Shown one piece after another: positions 32,179 through 39,777 of a stretch of 64,000 nucleotides of DNA. Each line of letters starts with the position of its first letter. Position 1 is the first letter of the stretch. A program made the position numbers and the translations under genes. Source of the DNA: Halorubrum sp. SD626R (GTDB lineage: Archaea; Halobacteriota; Halobacteria; Halobacteriales; Haloferacaceae). Below the pieces are notes generated by a model. It was given only the letters and a program-made list of their open reading frames with translations. It searched no databases and was not told where the DNA came from. Location: contig NZ_CVRT01000148.1 of NCBI RefSeq assembly GCF_001261915.1, positions 1 to 64,000 of the forward strand, given 5' to 3'.

Positions 32179-33876
32179 TCAGTCGTCGTCCGATCCGGCG
32201 GACTCGACCGGTCTCGTCGGTGAGTCGGCGTCGTCGCGCGACCCCCACAGCACGGTGTCGCGCTGGAACAGCACCTGGTCGTAGTTCCCGCCGAAGTCCT
32301 TGATCAGCGACAGCATCGCGAGGAAACAGACCAGGGCGAACGGCGTCCCGGTGATGATCGCCGCCTGCTGGAGCGTGTTCGCGCTGCCGCTGCCGCCGAG
32401 GATCATCAGGATCGCCGCGGTCATCCCGAGGACGACGCCCCAGAAGATCCGGTTGATGTTCGACGGCTCGGCCTTCCCCCCGGTGGTCATCATCGAGACG
32501 GCCAGCGTCGAGGAGTCCGCCGACGTGACGAAGAAGGTCGTCACGAGTATCATGAACGCGTAGATCAGCACGGAGCCGACCGGGATCGTCATCGACGCGC
32601 CCCCGACGTTCAGCGAGAAGTTCAACGCCTCGAAGAGGATGAATCCGGACACCTCGGGGCCGGCCTCGCCGGCGATCACCGCGCCGAAGTCGGCGATGCC
32701 GTTGTGCTGGGCCCACACCGCCGTGCCGCCGACGAAGGTGAACCACGGGATGGTGGCGCCGGAGGTCGCGACGATCCCCGTGAACGCGACCTCGCGGACG
32801 GTCCGTCCCTTGGAGATCCGGGCGATGAACAGCCCCGCGAACGGCGACCACGAGAGCGCCCACGCCCAGTAGAACACGGTCCACGCGTTCATCCAGCTGG
32901 TCGCGCTCCCGTCGCCGCCGCCCATCGCTCCGGCGCCGGTGAAGAGGCTCATCGAGACGAACTCGCTGACCATCCCGCCGAACGCCTGCGTGCCGAGCAG
33001 CACGAGGAACAGCGTCGGGCCCACGACGAACGTCACGAGCATGAGCGCGACGAACAGGATCATGTTGAAGTTCGAGAGCCGCCGGATCCCCTTGTCGACC
33101 CCGAGCACCATCGAGGTCGTGAACAGCAGGGTCATCATGGTGACGACGAGCAGGATGCCCAGGTCGCCCATGCTGATCCCCCACTGGTAGTCGAGGCCGG
33201 TGACGAACTGGCTCCCGATGAAGCCGAGCGAGGTGGCGACGCCGCCGATCGTCGCGAAGACGGCGAGGATGTCGACGACCTTCGCGGCCGGGCCGTCGAG
33301 GTTATCCGCGCCGAGGATCGGCGTGAGCGCCGAGGAGACGCGCAGCGGGACGTTGTCGTAGTTGTACGCGAAGTAGCCGATGGCGATGCCCATGATGGTG
33401 AACACCGCGAGCTGCGGCAGCGCCCAGTGGAACAGCGTCTGCTGGACGGCGACCGTCATCGCCTCGGCCGACCCGCCCTCGACCCCGCTAAACAGCGGCG
33501 AGGGGTTGTTGTAGTAGAACAGCGCCTCGGTCGGGCCCCAGAAGACGACGCCGGCCGCGAAGCCCGCGGAGTACAGCATCGCGAAGAAGGAGAGGAAGCT
33601 GTACTCGGGCGGCTCGTCGCCGAGCTTGATCCCTCCCCACGGCCCGACGATCAGGAAGAGGAGGAAGAGGACGATCAGGAAGACGATGAGCAGCAGCGCC
33701 CAGTTGAACGCGCCGAGCAGCTGACTGTTCAGCGACGAGATGCCGCTCTCGACGGCGGACGGGCTGATGAAGAACGCGACGATCACGCCGAGGGTGATCA
33801 GCGCGCCGAACGCGAAGACGATCGGGTCGATCTCCTCGCGGAACTCCGCGAAGAGGCCTCCCTCTGAGCCGCTCAC
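32179..33876 (-). CDS. BCCT-family compatible-solute transporter
   Basis: About 565 residues with twelve predicted membrane helices. It begins EFREEIDPIVFAFGALITLG; the family-defining tryptophan-rich stretch is MNAWTVFYWAWALSWSPFAG with the following ARISKGRTVREV. The FWGPTEALFYY segment is also typical. BCCT carriers take up glycine betaine, choline, carnitine or ectoine with sodium or protons. The GTG at 33,876 follows a GGGGGTG Shine-Dalgarno; the frame continues to 33,996 without a good signal. It is the likely entry point for the island's substrate. Confidence 0.9.
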   Translation of the reverse strand: MSGSEGGLFAEFREEIDPIVFAFGALITLGVIVAFFISPSAVESGISSLNSQLLGAFNWALLLIVFLIVLFLLFLIVGPWGGIKLGDEPPEYSFLSFFAMLYSAGFAAGVVFWGPTEALFYYNNPSPLFSGVEGGSAEAMTVAVQQTLFHWALPQLAVFTIMGIAIGYFAYNYDNVPLRVSSALTPILGADNLDGPAAKVVDILAVFATIGGVATSLGFIGSQFVTGLDYQWGISMGDLGILLVVTMMTLLFTTSMVLGVDKGIRRLSNFNMILFVALMLVTFVVGPTLFLVLLGTQAFGGMVSEFVSMSLFTGAGAMGGGDGSATSWMNAWTVFYWAWALSWSPFAGLFIARISKGRTVREVAFTGIVATSGATIPWFTFVGGTAVWAQHNGIADFGAVIAGEAGPEVSGFILFEALNFSLNVGGASMTIPVGSVLIYAFMILVTTFFVTSADSSTLAVSMMTTGGKAEPSNINRIFWGVVLGMTAAILMILGGSGSANTLQQAAIITGTPFALVCFLAMLSLIKDFGGNYDQVLFQRDTVLWGSRDDADSPTRPVESAGSDDD

Positions 33877-34284
33877 GAGGCGACACCCCCGTCGCGGCGA
33901 CGACTGCTTACTCCCCGTTGCCTCCGCCGGTCGAGTACCATGCCACGTGCTGGCATGCACGGTGGATCGAAATTGTACACAATAAGTGTTTCTCAATATG
34001 CCGCTTCATAACCGTATTATGAAGTATGTATATACATTCAACGAGAACCGTATAATCCGCGAACGAAGCGATATCGACAACAAATCACGAGAAATTCTGG
34101 ACAATCAGCGGGAGGTAAACAATATAACCGAAGAGGTCGCATCGAACTGCGCCGAGACCCGAACGACGCCCGGTCGGTCCGAAACGGGATCGCGTAGAGA
34201 GGCGGGTCGCTGACGGGGAGGCGTGTCACCGATATTCGTTACCGACCGGGGCCGGACCGTCGGCGCCGGTCGGCCGTCAGCGCG
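33877..34284. other. Intergenic region with palindromes upstream of the BCCT gene
   Basis: No gene seen; the open frame at 33,986-34,213 lacks haloarchaeal codon bias. The AT-rich DNA holds the palindrome ATGCCACGTGCTGGCAT (33,940-33,956), TGTACAC (33,974-33,980) and the perfect palindrome ATGTATATACAT (34,026-34,037). These are candidate binding sites for the regulator of the transporter. Confidence 0.5.
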
Positions 34285-34932
34285 TCAGTTCGTCAGCTCC
34301 TCGAGCGTGCGCTCGTGGGTGGCGGCGCTCTCCGTCAGTCGCTCGGCGAACTCGTCGACGCGGTCTTTGATCTCTTCGCCGGCCTCCTCCGGCGAGAAGG
34401 AGTCCGACATGGTCAGCAGGCGGACGAACGCGCGCAGCTCCTCGTCGGTGAGCTCCGCGAACTCGTCGTCTTCGAGCTTCCCGACCACCTCGTCGACGTC
34501 GATCTGGCCGACCGGGTCGACGTTGAACTCTACGTTGACCATGCGGTAGTTCGACCCGGCGAGCCGCTGTTCCGCCTTGCCGACCCCCTCCGAGAGCATG
34601 TCCTTGAACGGCGTGTGGTACCCCATCGTCCCGAGGTGGAGGAACGCGAGCATGTCCGTGATCCCCTGCGTGTACGCCTCGCGGTCCTCGTCGTCCGGGT
34701 CGAACACCGTCTTCCGGTCGCGCTCCTCTAGGCACTCGAAGAGGATGCTGAAATCGAGGATGGCGTTCCGGACGCGGCGCCGGATCCGGTTCCGCTTCTG
34801 CTTCCGGGAGTGGTCCGTGTAGTCCGTCTTCCGGCCGAGCAGAAAGTCGCGGTCGGAGGGGGTGAGGATACCGCGAGGCCGGTCCGACTCGGCCGCCGCC
34901 TCGAGCGACTCCGGCACGTCGTTCTGGCTCAT
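34285..34932 (-). CDS. Conserved haloarchaeal protein of unknown function
   Basis: About 215 residues, charged and soluble. The start contains RGILTPSDRDFLLG and KQKRNRIRRRVRNAILDF, a basic helix-rich pattern I remember from a widespread haloarchaeal family without a known function; the middle holds FDPDDEDREAYTQGITDMLAFLHLGTMG and the end is helical and acidic. The ATG at 34,932 lies about 28 bases after a TATA-like CTGTTAAT (about 34,958-34,965), which decides against 34,953. A DNA- or RNA-binding role is only a guess from the basic helix. Confidence 0.68.
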   Translation of the reverse strand: MSQNDVPESLEAAAESDRPRGILTPSDRDFLLGRKTDYTDHSRKQKRNRIRRRVRNAILDFSILFECLEERDRKTVFDPDDEDREAYTQGITDMLAFLHLGTMGYHTPFKDMLSEGVGKAEQRLAGSNYRMVNVEFNVDPVGQIDVDEVVGKLEDDEFAELTDEELRAFVRLLTMSDSFSPEEAGEEIKDRVDEFAERLTESAATHERTLEELTN

Positions 34933-35023
34933 GGCCGAAACACCGGGTGCCACGGGATTAACAGTACTGGTCTCGCAGACGCGTCCGGGCTCGTCCGAGT
35001 CGCGGAGGCTCGCTCGGAGCCCG

Positions 35024-36304
35024 CTACGGCCGCCGGCGCGAGAGCTCGACGAAGGCGTCCGACAGCAGGTCGACGCCGATCCCGAGACTCTTCTCGTCGA
35101 CGTCGAACGTCGGCGTGTGGTGACTCGTCGGGTGGTCGGTGCCGACGAGGACGTACGACGCGAGCCCGCCCGCCTCCTGGACCCGCCCCATCAGATACGT
35201 GCCGTCCTCGCTCACGCCGAACTCCTCGGTCGGGATCACGCGGTCGACGCCGTCGACGTCCCACGCCACGTTGCCGATGACCTCCCGGAGCGCCGGGTGG
35301 CTGTCGACGCACGGCGACTCGCTGATCACGCGGGGCGTCACGTCGCAATCGTGGAGCTCCGCGGCGGCGTAGAGGACCCGTTCGAGCTCGGTGCGCGCGT
35401 ACGTCATCAGCGCGGTCGTCTCGCCGCGGACCTCGGCGTCGATCGTCACCGCCTCCGCGATGACGTTGCTCGCGGAGCCGCCCTCGATCCGGCCGACGTT
35501 CACCCGCGTCGCCCCGTCCGCGTGGCGGGCGATCGCGTACGCGTTCTGGATCGCGGTCGCGGCCGCCTGCATGGCGTTGGCTCCCTCGTTTGGCGCCTTC
35601 CCGGCGTGGGCGCTCGCCCCCTCGAAGGTGGCCGTCAGGTGCGCCATCGCCAGGGGACTCTCCGCGCCGGCGACGATCTCGCCCGTCGGGTGCCCGAGCC
35701 CGACGTGGAGCGCGAAGAGGTAGTCGACGCCGTCGAGGTGGCCGCTCTCGGCCATCGCCTTCCCGCCGCCGGAGACCTCCTCGGCGGGCTGGAAGAACAC
35801 CTTCAGCGTCCCCTCGAACGCGCTCTCCGCGACCGCCTCCAGCGTCCCGAGCGCGATCGCGAGGTGCGCGTCGTGGCCGCAGGCGTGCATGTAGCCGTCG
35901 TGTTCGGAGCGGAACCCCTCCGCGGTCGGCCGGTGGTCGGGGTCGGTCGACTCCCGGATCGAGATCGCGTCGAGGTCGACGCGCAGGCCGATACACGGCC
36001 CCTCGCCCCGTGCGAGCGTCGCGACGACCCCCGTGTGACCGCCCGCGGTCCGTTCGAGCCGGTCCTCGTCGACCCCGGCGTCGCGCGCCCGGTCGAGCCA
36101 CGGCCGGATCTCGTCGTCGTCGGGGACGGCCATCCGCTCGTCGGTCGCGAGCGCATCGCGGCCGACGGCGATATCGTCGACGCCGATGCGTTCGAGCTCC
36201 TCGACGACGCGGGCGGTCGTCCGGAACTCCCGCCACCCCGGCTCCGGGTGGCGGTGGAACGCCCGCCGGAGATCGCTCAGTCTGGCTCGCGCGTCGTGGG
36301 ACAT
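35024..36304 (-). CDS. M20 family amidohydrolase/deacylase (copy 2)
   Basis: About 426 residues and clearly a paralogue of the gene at 29,364. It shares AFHRHPEPGWREFRTTARVV, MHACGHDAHLAIALGTLEAV, GASAHAGKAPNEGANAMQA and EFGVSEDGTYLMGRVQEAGG. The metal-binding HxCGHD and lid motifs are intact. It probably cleaves a related N-acyl compound. The ATG at 36,304 lies about 30 bases after TATA-like TTAAAT (36,331-36,336); the longer frame to 36,568 runs through noncoding DNA. Its promoter does not show the GTGTACAC element, so it may lie outside the shared control. Confidence 0.87.
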   Translation of the reverse strand: MSHDARARLSDLRRAFHRHPEPGWREFRTTARVVEELERIGVDDIAVGRDALATDERMAVPDDDEIRPWLDRARDAGVDEDRLERTAGGHTGVVATLARGEGPCIGLRVDLDAISIRESTDPDHRPTAEGFRSEHDGYMHACGHDAHLAIALGTLEAVAESAFEGTLKVFFQPAEEVSGGGKAMAESGHLDGVDYLFALHVGLGHPTGEIVAGAESPLAMAHLTATFEGASAHAGKAPNEGANAMQAAATAIQNAYAIARHADGATRVNVGRIEGGSASNVIAEAVTIDAEVRGETTALMTYARTELERVLYAAAELHDCDVTPRVISESPCVDSHPALREVIGNVAWDVDGVDRVIPTEEFGVSEDGTYLMGRVQEAGGLASYVLVGTDHPTSHHTPTFDVDEKSLGIGVDLLSDAFVELSRRRP

Positions 36305-36378
36305 CTGTCCGGAAGGGAAGGGGTCAGGGTATTTAACATAGCCGCCGGACGGGCGAGAGATCGGAGCGAAAGGGGGTG

Positions 36379-36834
36379 TCACTCTTGGGGCGACCCGGAC
36401 CAGACCGCCTCGATCCGCCGCTCGATCGCATCGAGTACGGTCGCGTAGACTTCGAGCGGATGGAGCGACGGCAGGTCGAGATCCGAGACCGTGGCGCCCG
36501 TCGGCGGCTCGTGAAAGTGTACCCGGCTGTTGTGCGCGTTCGGGTGCCGGTCCCAGCGACACTCCCACCGGCCGTCGTCACGGGTTTCGACGTAGTGTAT
36601 CGAGAAGTCACCCGTCACGAACCACCGAACGTCGATTCGCGCCGTGGTCGCCGTATCCGGGTAGCGGTCAGCGGCGAGCAGCGCACGGAGGAGCCGCGGT
36701 TCGTGCGGGTCCGGTTTGAACCGAATCTCGGCGACCAGCGGATCGGCCGTCAGTTGCCGCTCGATCAACCGTAACGTCTGTCGATCGGGAGGGCCGGTCG
36801 ATCCGGATGCCGAATCGCCCGAAGGTGGGTCCAT
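36379..36834 (-). CDS. TumE-like (DUF6516-type) toxin
   Basis: About 151 residues. The region FVTGDFSIHYVETRDDGRW, followed by CRWDRHPNAHNSRVHFHEPP and LHPLEVYATVLDAIERR, has the layout of TumE/DUF6516 proteins, where an RWD...PH...H motif ends a small nuclease-like fold. I assign it as a likely toxin. The ATG at 36,834 is two bases behind the stop of the upstream HTH gene (36,837), so the two form an operon with the regulator first. Confidence 0.62.
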   Translation of the reverse strand: MDPPSGDSASGSTGPPDRQTLRLIERQLTADPLVAEIRFKPDPHEPRLLRALLAADRYPDTATTARIDVRWFVTGDFSIHYVETRDDGRWECRWDRHPNAHNSRVHFHEPPTGATVSDLDLPSLHPLEVYATVLDAIERRIEAVWSGSPQE

Positions 36835-36836
36835 CT

Positions 36837-37364
36837 TCAGGCAGGAATTAGGTGACCGTCGTTCTCCGAGAGCCGGCGGGCCAGTTCGTAGAGCCGGATA
36901 TTCCGAATCACGCCCTTCCACTCGCTCACCGCGGTCATTCGGTCGTGAATCGTCTCGTGGTCGGCGGCTTCGAACGCCGTGACGGCGTTCGGATCGGCGG
37001 TCTCGAACCGATCTTCGTATTCGGCTCGCCGCTCTTCGAGGGCCGCGACGCGATCGAGGATCTCGTCGATGGAGAGATCCGCGGCGATCCGGCTCGCGTC
37101 CTGCCATTCGAGATAGCCGTCGTGTCGCTCGTACGTCGCGGGGCGGTGCTCTCGGTTCGCGCGAGCGACGCCCATCTCTGCCAGTCGGTCGAGGTGCTTC
37201 TTCGCCGCGTTCGGAGAGCAGTCCGCGAGCTCGGCGACCTCGGTGTACGCCGTCGGCGACGTGACTCCGAGTACCACGTCGTAGACGCGCCCGAACGTGT
37301 CGGTTCCCTCCTGCCATCGAGACGCTTCAGTCCCGTGTTCGGGGGCCGGATCGAACTCGGTCAT
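36837..37364 (-). CDS. HTH-domain regulator, likely antitoxin of the TumE-like protein
   Basis: About 175 residues. The N-terminal winged helix-turn-helix (YDVVLGVTSPTAYTEVAELADCSPNAAKKHLDRL) is followed by a helical C-terminal part that includes IDEILDRVAALEERRAEYEDRF and WKGVIRNIRLYELARRL. Such regulators precede TumE/DUF6516 genes in haloarchaea and probably act as antitoxin and repressor. The ATG at 37,364 (MTEFDPAPEHG) is preceded by AT-rich DNA with several possible TATA boxes (37,385-37,420); an upstream in-frame ATG at 37,427 is less likely. Confidence 0.7.
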   Translation of the reverse strand: MTEFDPAPEHGTEASRWQEGTDTFGRVYDVVLGVTSPTAYTEVAELADCSPNAAKKHLDRLAEMGVARANREHRPATYERHDGYLEWQDASRIAADLSIDEILDRVAALEERRAEYEDRFETADPNAVTAFEAADHETIHDRMTAVSEWKGVIRNIRLYELARRLSENDGHLIPA

Positions 37365-37463
37365 ACCGTCGTGTACGCACTGTGTTTCAATATATCTTCG
37401 TATTTTGCAAATATATGAGTCAGGCAACGAAGATGCTCGGCAACGTATCCGAGGGTCGGTCCG

Positions 37464-37650
37464 CTACGCCCCGTCCGCCGCCGACACCCGCACCACCAGC
37501 TTGCCGATGTTGTCGCCGGCGAAAAGTCCGAAGGAGGCGTCGGGCGCGTTTTCGAGTTCGTCGACAATCTTCTCGCAGTGTTCGAGTTCGCCATTGGCAG
37601 CCCACTAGGCCGGCCGCTCGCTGGCCTCACTGAACCGGCTCCAAGTCACA
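37464..37650 (-). pseudogene. Truncated 3' copy of the NADP-dependent oxidoreductase gene
   Basis: Read on the minus strand it encodes NGELEHCEKIVDELENAP, then DASFGLFAGDNIGKLVVRVSAADGA and a stop. This matches the last about 45 residues of the intact gene at 38,440-39,462 (LEHRETVVKGLEHAPDAF, LGLFAGDNIGKQVVRVSA). DNA similarity continues to about 37,650, where CGCTCGCTGGCCTC is shared. There is no start and the rest of the gene is absent. The DUF433/DUF5615 pair lies between this piece and the intact gene. Confidence 0.8.
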
Positions 37651-37702
37651 GTGTGCATTACGAGTCGCTCAACTACGGTTTAGCATTCAAATATGGCATC
37701 CG

Positions 37703-38071
37703 TCAGTCGTGGAGCCACTCGTACCACTCCCCGAGGTCGACTAGGTGGTTTTTGACTCCTTCAGACCCGTACTGATTGAACACCGAATCGACCGTTCGAG
37801 CGAGTCCTTCCGGGTCGGTGTCGGGGAGCTCTTGATCGTAGTAGAGCAGGATCCCCGCGTGATCGTATTCGTGATGCAGTGACTCGAAGTCTTTCGCGTT
37901 GTTCGTCACCAGAACGGTCCCCGACTCACCACACCGCGACACCAGTTCGGCGTCGGTCGTGTGTTCTCCGAACCGGTCTTTGGCCTGTTCGACATCGTAT
38001 CCACGCTCTCTGAGGATGCGTTCGAAGACACGTCCGACGTGCTCATCGAGCAGAATCTGAACCCCCGTCAC
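37703..38071 (-). CDS. DUF5615 PIN-like toxin (second pair)
   Basis: A 122-residue PIN-like toxin: VQILLDEHVGRVFERILRERGYDVEQAKD with the acidic DEH site, VSRCGESGTVLVTNNAKDF, and HAGILLYYDQEL. Starts with GTG that overlaps the stop of the DUF433 gene (TAGTG). It differs a great deal from the 27,586 protein, so the pairs were not copied from each other recently. Expected to be an RNase neutralised by the DUF433 partner. Confidence 0.8.
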   Translation of the reverse strand: MTGVQILLDEHVGRVFERILRERGYDVEQAKDRFGEHTTDAELVSRCGESGTVLVTNNAKDFESLHHEYDHAGILLYYDQELPDTDPEGLARTVDSVFNQYGSEGVKNHLVDLGEWYEWLHD

Positions 38072-38343
38072 TACGCGGTCTCTTTGGGTTTCAGCGACGA
38101 ATCCCGAACGCGCTCGAATGCCGCTTCGTTCTCGCGTTCCAGCTCACGCATCTCGTCAATATGAGCATAGTAGTAGGAGAGAGATTCGTACACCGCTGCG
38201 AGAGATACGTCAAGCTGGTCTGCGACGTGAGCGGGGGACAGTCCGCTATCGATCACCCGTGCAGCAATGTGGCGAACACCGATACGTGTCCCGGCAATAC
38301 GTGGCTCGCCGCCGAGCACATCATCGTCATGGGTAATACTCAT
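38071..38343 (-). CDS. DUF433 antitoxin (second pair)
   Basis: A 90-residue protein with the DUF433 core: DDVLGGEPRIAGTRIGVRHIAARV, then SPAHVADQLDVSLAAVYESLSYYYAHIDEM. An additional charged C-terminal helix (RELERENEAAFERV) may contact the toxin. First gene of the pair; overlaps the toxin start by one base. The AT-rich DNA to its right holds the promoter. Confidence 0.82.
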   Translation of the reverse strand: MSITHDDDVLGGEPRIAGTRIGVRHIAARVIDSGLSPAHVADQLDVSLAAVYESLSYYYAHIDEMRELERENEAAFERVRDSSLKPKETA

Positions 38344-38439
38344 ATAAACTGATAGAATCTCTCGTCAATTATTCTTTCCGGCGACATTCCGGTTTCACCA
38401 GAGCCCTAACTCGGGATCAGGGATCCGCCCGACATCATA

Positions 38440-39462
38440 CTACTCCCCGTCTGCTGCCGACACCCGCACCACCTGCTTCCCGATGTTGTCGCCGGCGAAG
38501 AGCCCGAGGAAAGCGTCGGGCGCGTGCTCTAACCCCTTCACGACCGTCTCGCGGTGTTCGAGATCGCCGCTCGCGACCCAACGACCCAGTCGCTCGCTGG
38601 CCTCGCCGAACCGTGTCGCGAAGTCGCTGACGAGCAGGCCCTGCACGCGCGCTCGCACCGGGATGAGCCCGTGAAGCTTCCGCGGCCCGGTCGGCGTCTC
38701 CTCGTCGTTGTAGTGGGCGATCTGGCCGCAGACGGCGACGCGCGCGTCGAGGTTCAGATCGGTGAAGACGGCGTCCGTGATCGGGCCGCCGACGTTGTCG
38801 AAGTACACGTCCACGCCGTCGGGCGCGGCCTCGTCGAGCGCGGCGCGGTAGTCGTCGGTCGTCTTGTAATTGATCGCGGCGTCGAAGCCGAGGTCGTCCG
38901 TGAGCCACGTCGTCTTCTCGTCGGAGCCGGCGAAGCCGACGACGCGACAGCCGGCGCGCTTCGCGATCTGGCCGACGACCGATCCGACCGCGCCCGCGGC
39001 GCCGGAGACGACGACCGTGTCGCCCGGCTTGGGCTCGCCGACCTCCAGCAGTCCGAAGTAGGCGGTCCGGCCGGGCATCCCGAGGACGCCGAGGTAGGCC
39101 TCCGGATCGGCGACGGTCGGATCGACCGGAGCGACGTCGTCGCCGTCGAGCGTCGCGTAGTCGGCCCACCGTCCCTCGCCGGTCACGAGGTCGCCCGGAT
39201 CGTATGCGTCGTGGTCGCTCTCGACCACCTCGCCGACGATTCCGCCCTTGAGGGGGTCGCCGACGGCCCACGGCTCGGCGTACGACTCCGCGTCGCGCAT
39301 CCGTCCGCGCATGTACGGGTCGACCGAGAGGAACCGGGTGCGGACGAGGAGTTCGCTGGGGTCGGGAACGGGGACCTCCGTCTCGCGCAGTTCGAAGCAG
39401 TCCAGGTCGGGCTCGCCGGTCGGCCGCTCGGCGAGCAGCCACTCGCGGTTGATGTCCGTCAC
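38440..39462 (-). CDS. NADP-dependent medium-chain oxidoreductase (CurA/LTB4-DH type)
   Basis: About 340 residues, zinc-free MDR family. It has the N-terminal PVPDPSELLVRTRFLSVDPYMRGRM, the Rossmann segment PGDTVVVSGAAGAVGSVVGQIAK (about residues 145-167), and YKTTDDYRAALDEAAPDGVDVYFDNVGG. These enzymes reduce activated double bonds with NADPH. The in-frame GTG at 39,462 gives MTDINREWLLAERPTGEPD, the family N-terminus, against a longer frame to 39,615. Its 3' end exists a second time at 37,464-37,650 as a broken copy. Confidence 0.9.
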   Translation of the reverse strand: MTDINREWLLAERPTGEPDLDCFELRETEVPVPDPSELLVRTRFLSVDPYMRGRMRDAESYAEPWAVGDPLKGGIVGEVVESDHDAYDPGDLVTGEGRWADYATLDGDDVAPVDPTVADPEAYLGVLGMPGRTAYFGLLEVGEPKPGDTVVVSGAAGAVGSVVGQIAKRAGCRVVGFAGSDEKTTWLTDDLGFDAAINYKTTDDYRAALDEAAPDGVDVYFDNVGGPITDAVFTDLNLDARVAVCGQIAHYNDEETPTGPRKLHGLIPVRARVQGLLVSDFATRFGEASERLGRWVASGDLEHRETVVKGLEHAPDAFLGLFAGDNIGKQVVRVSAADGE

Positions 39463-39578
39463 GGGCCCCGTTGACGACCGGGCCCTAACAGGGTTTGGAC
39501 CCCGGCGGGGAGCGAGGGCGAAGCGGACGGGTCGTCTGACCGCTTCCGCCGGCAGGCTCGGGGTTCCATCCGGCGCCG

Positions 39579-39692
39579 TCAGTCCGGGTCTCGATACAGC
39601 ACGGACAGGGCCCACGCCGCGGCGAGCACCAGGCTCACGATCATGATCGTCGGTAGCAGGACTTCCAGCTGCGCCGTGCTCAGACCGAACAT
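39579..39692 (-). CDS. 37-residue single-helix membrane protein
   Basis: A short gene starting ATG at 39,692 and ending TGA at 39,581-39,579. It begins MFGLSTAQLEVLLPTIM and then forms a transmembrane helix rich in I, V, L and A (about residues 12-31) before the ending LYRDPD. A TATA-like TTCAAATG on the minus strand (about 39,714-39,721) is about 26 bases from the start. No family is recognised; small one-helix proteins of this size often stabilise membrane complexes. Support is the promoter position, codon use and the clean helix. Confidence 0.55.
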   Translation of the reverse strand: MFGLSTAQLEVLLPTIMIVSLVLAAAWALSVLYRDPD

Positions 39693-39777
39693 ACCTGATC
39701 TAACGGACGAACCCATTTGAACCTGACCGGCCGGAGGACCGTTCGAGCCGACCGAATTCCCTCGTCGTCAGCCGGCC

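Noticed and set aside
33986-34213. 75-codon plus-strand frame upstream of the BCCT gene
   Set aside because: AT-rich, no haloarchaeal codon bias, covers likely regulatory palindromes.
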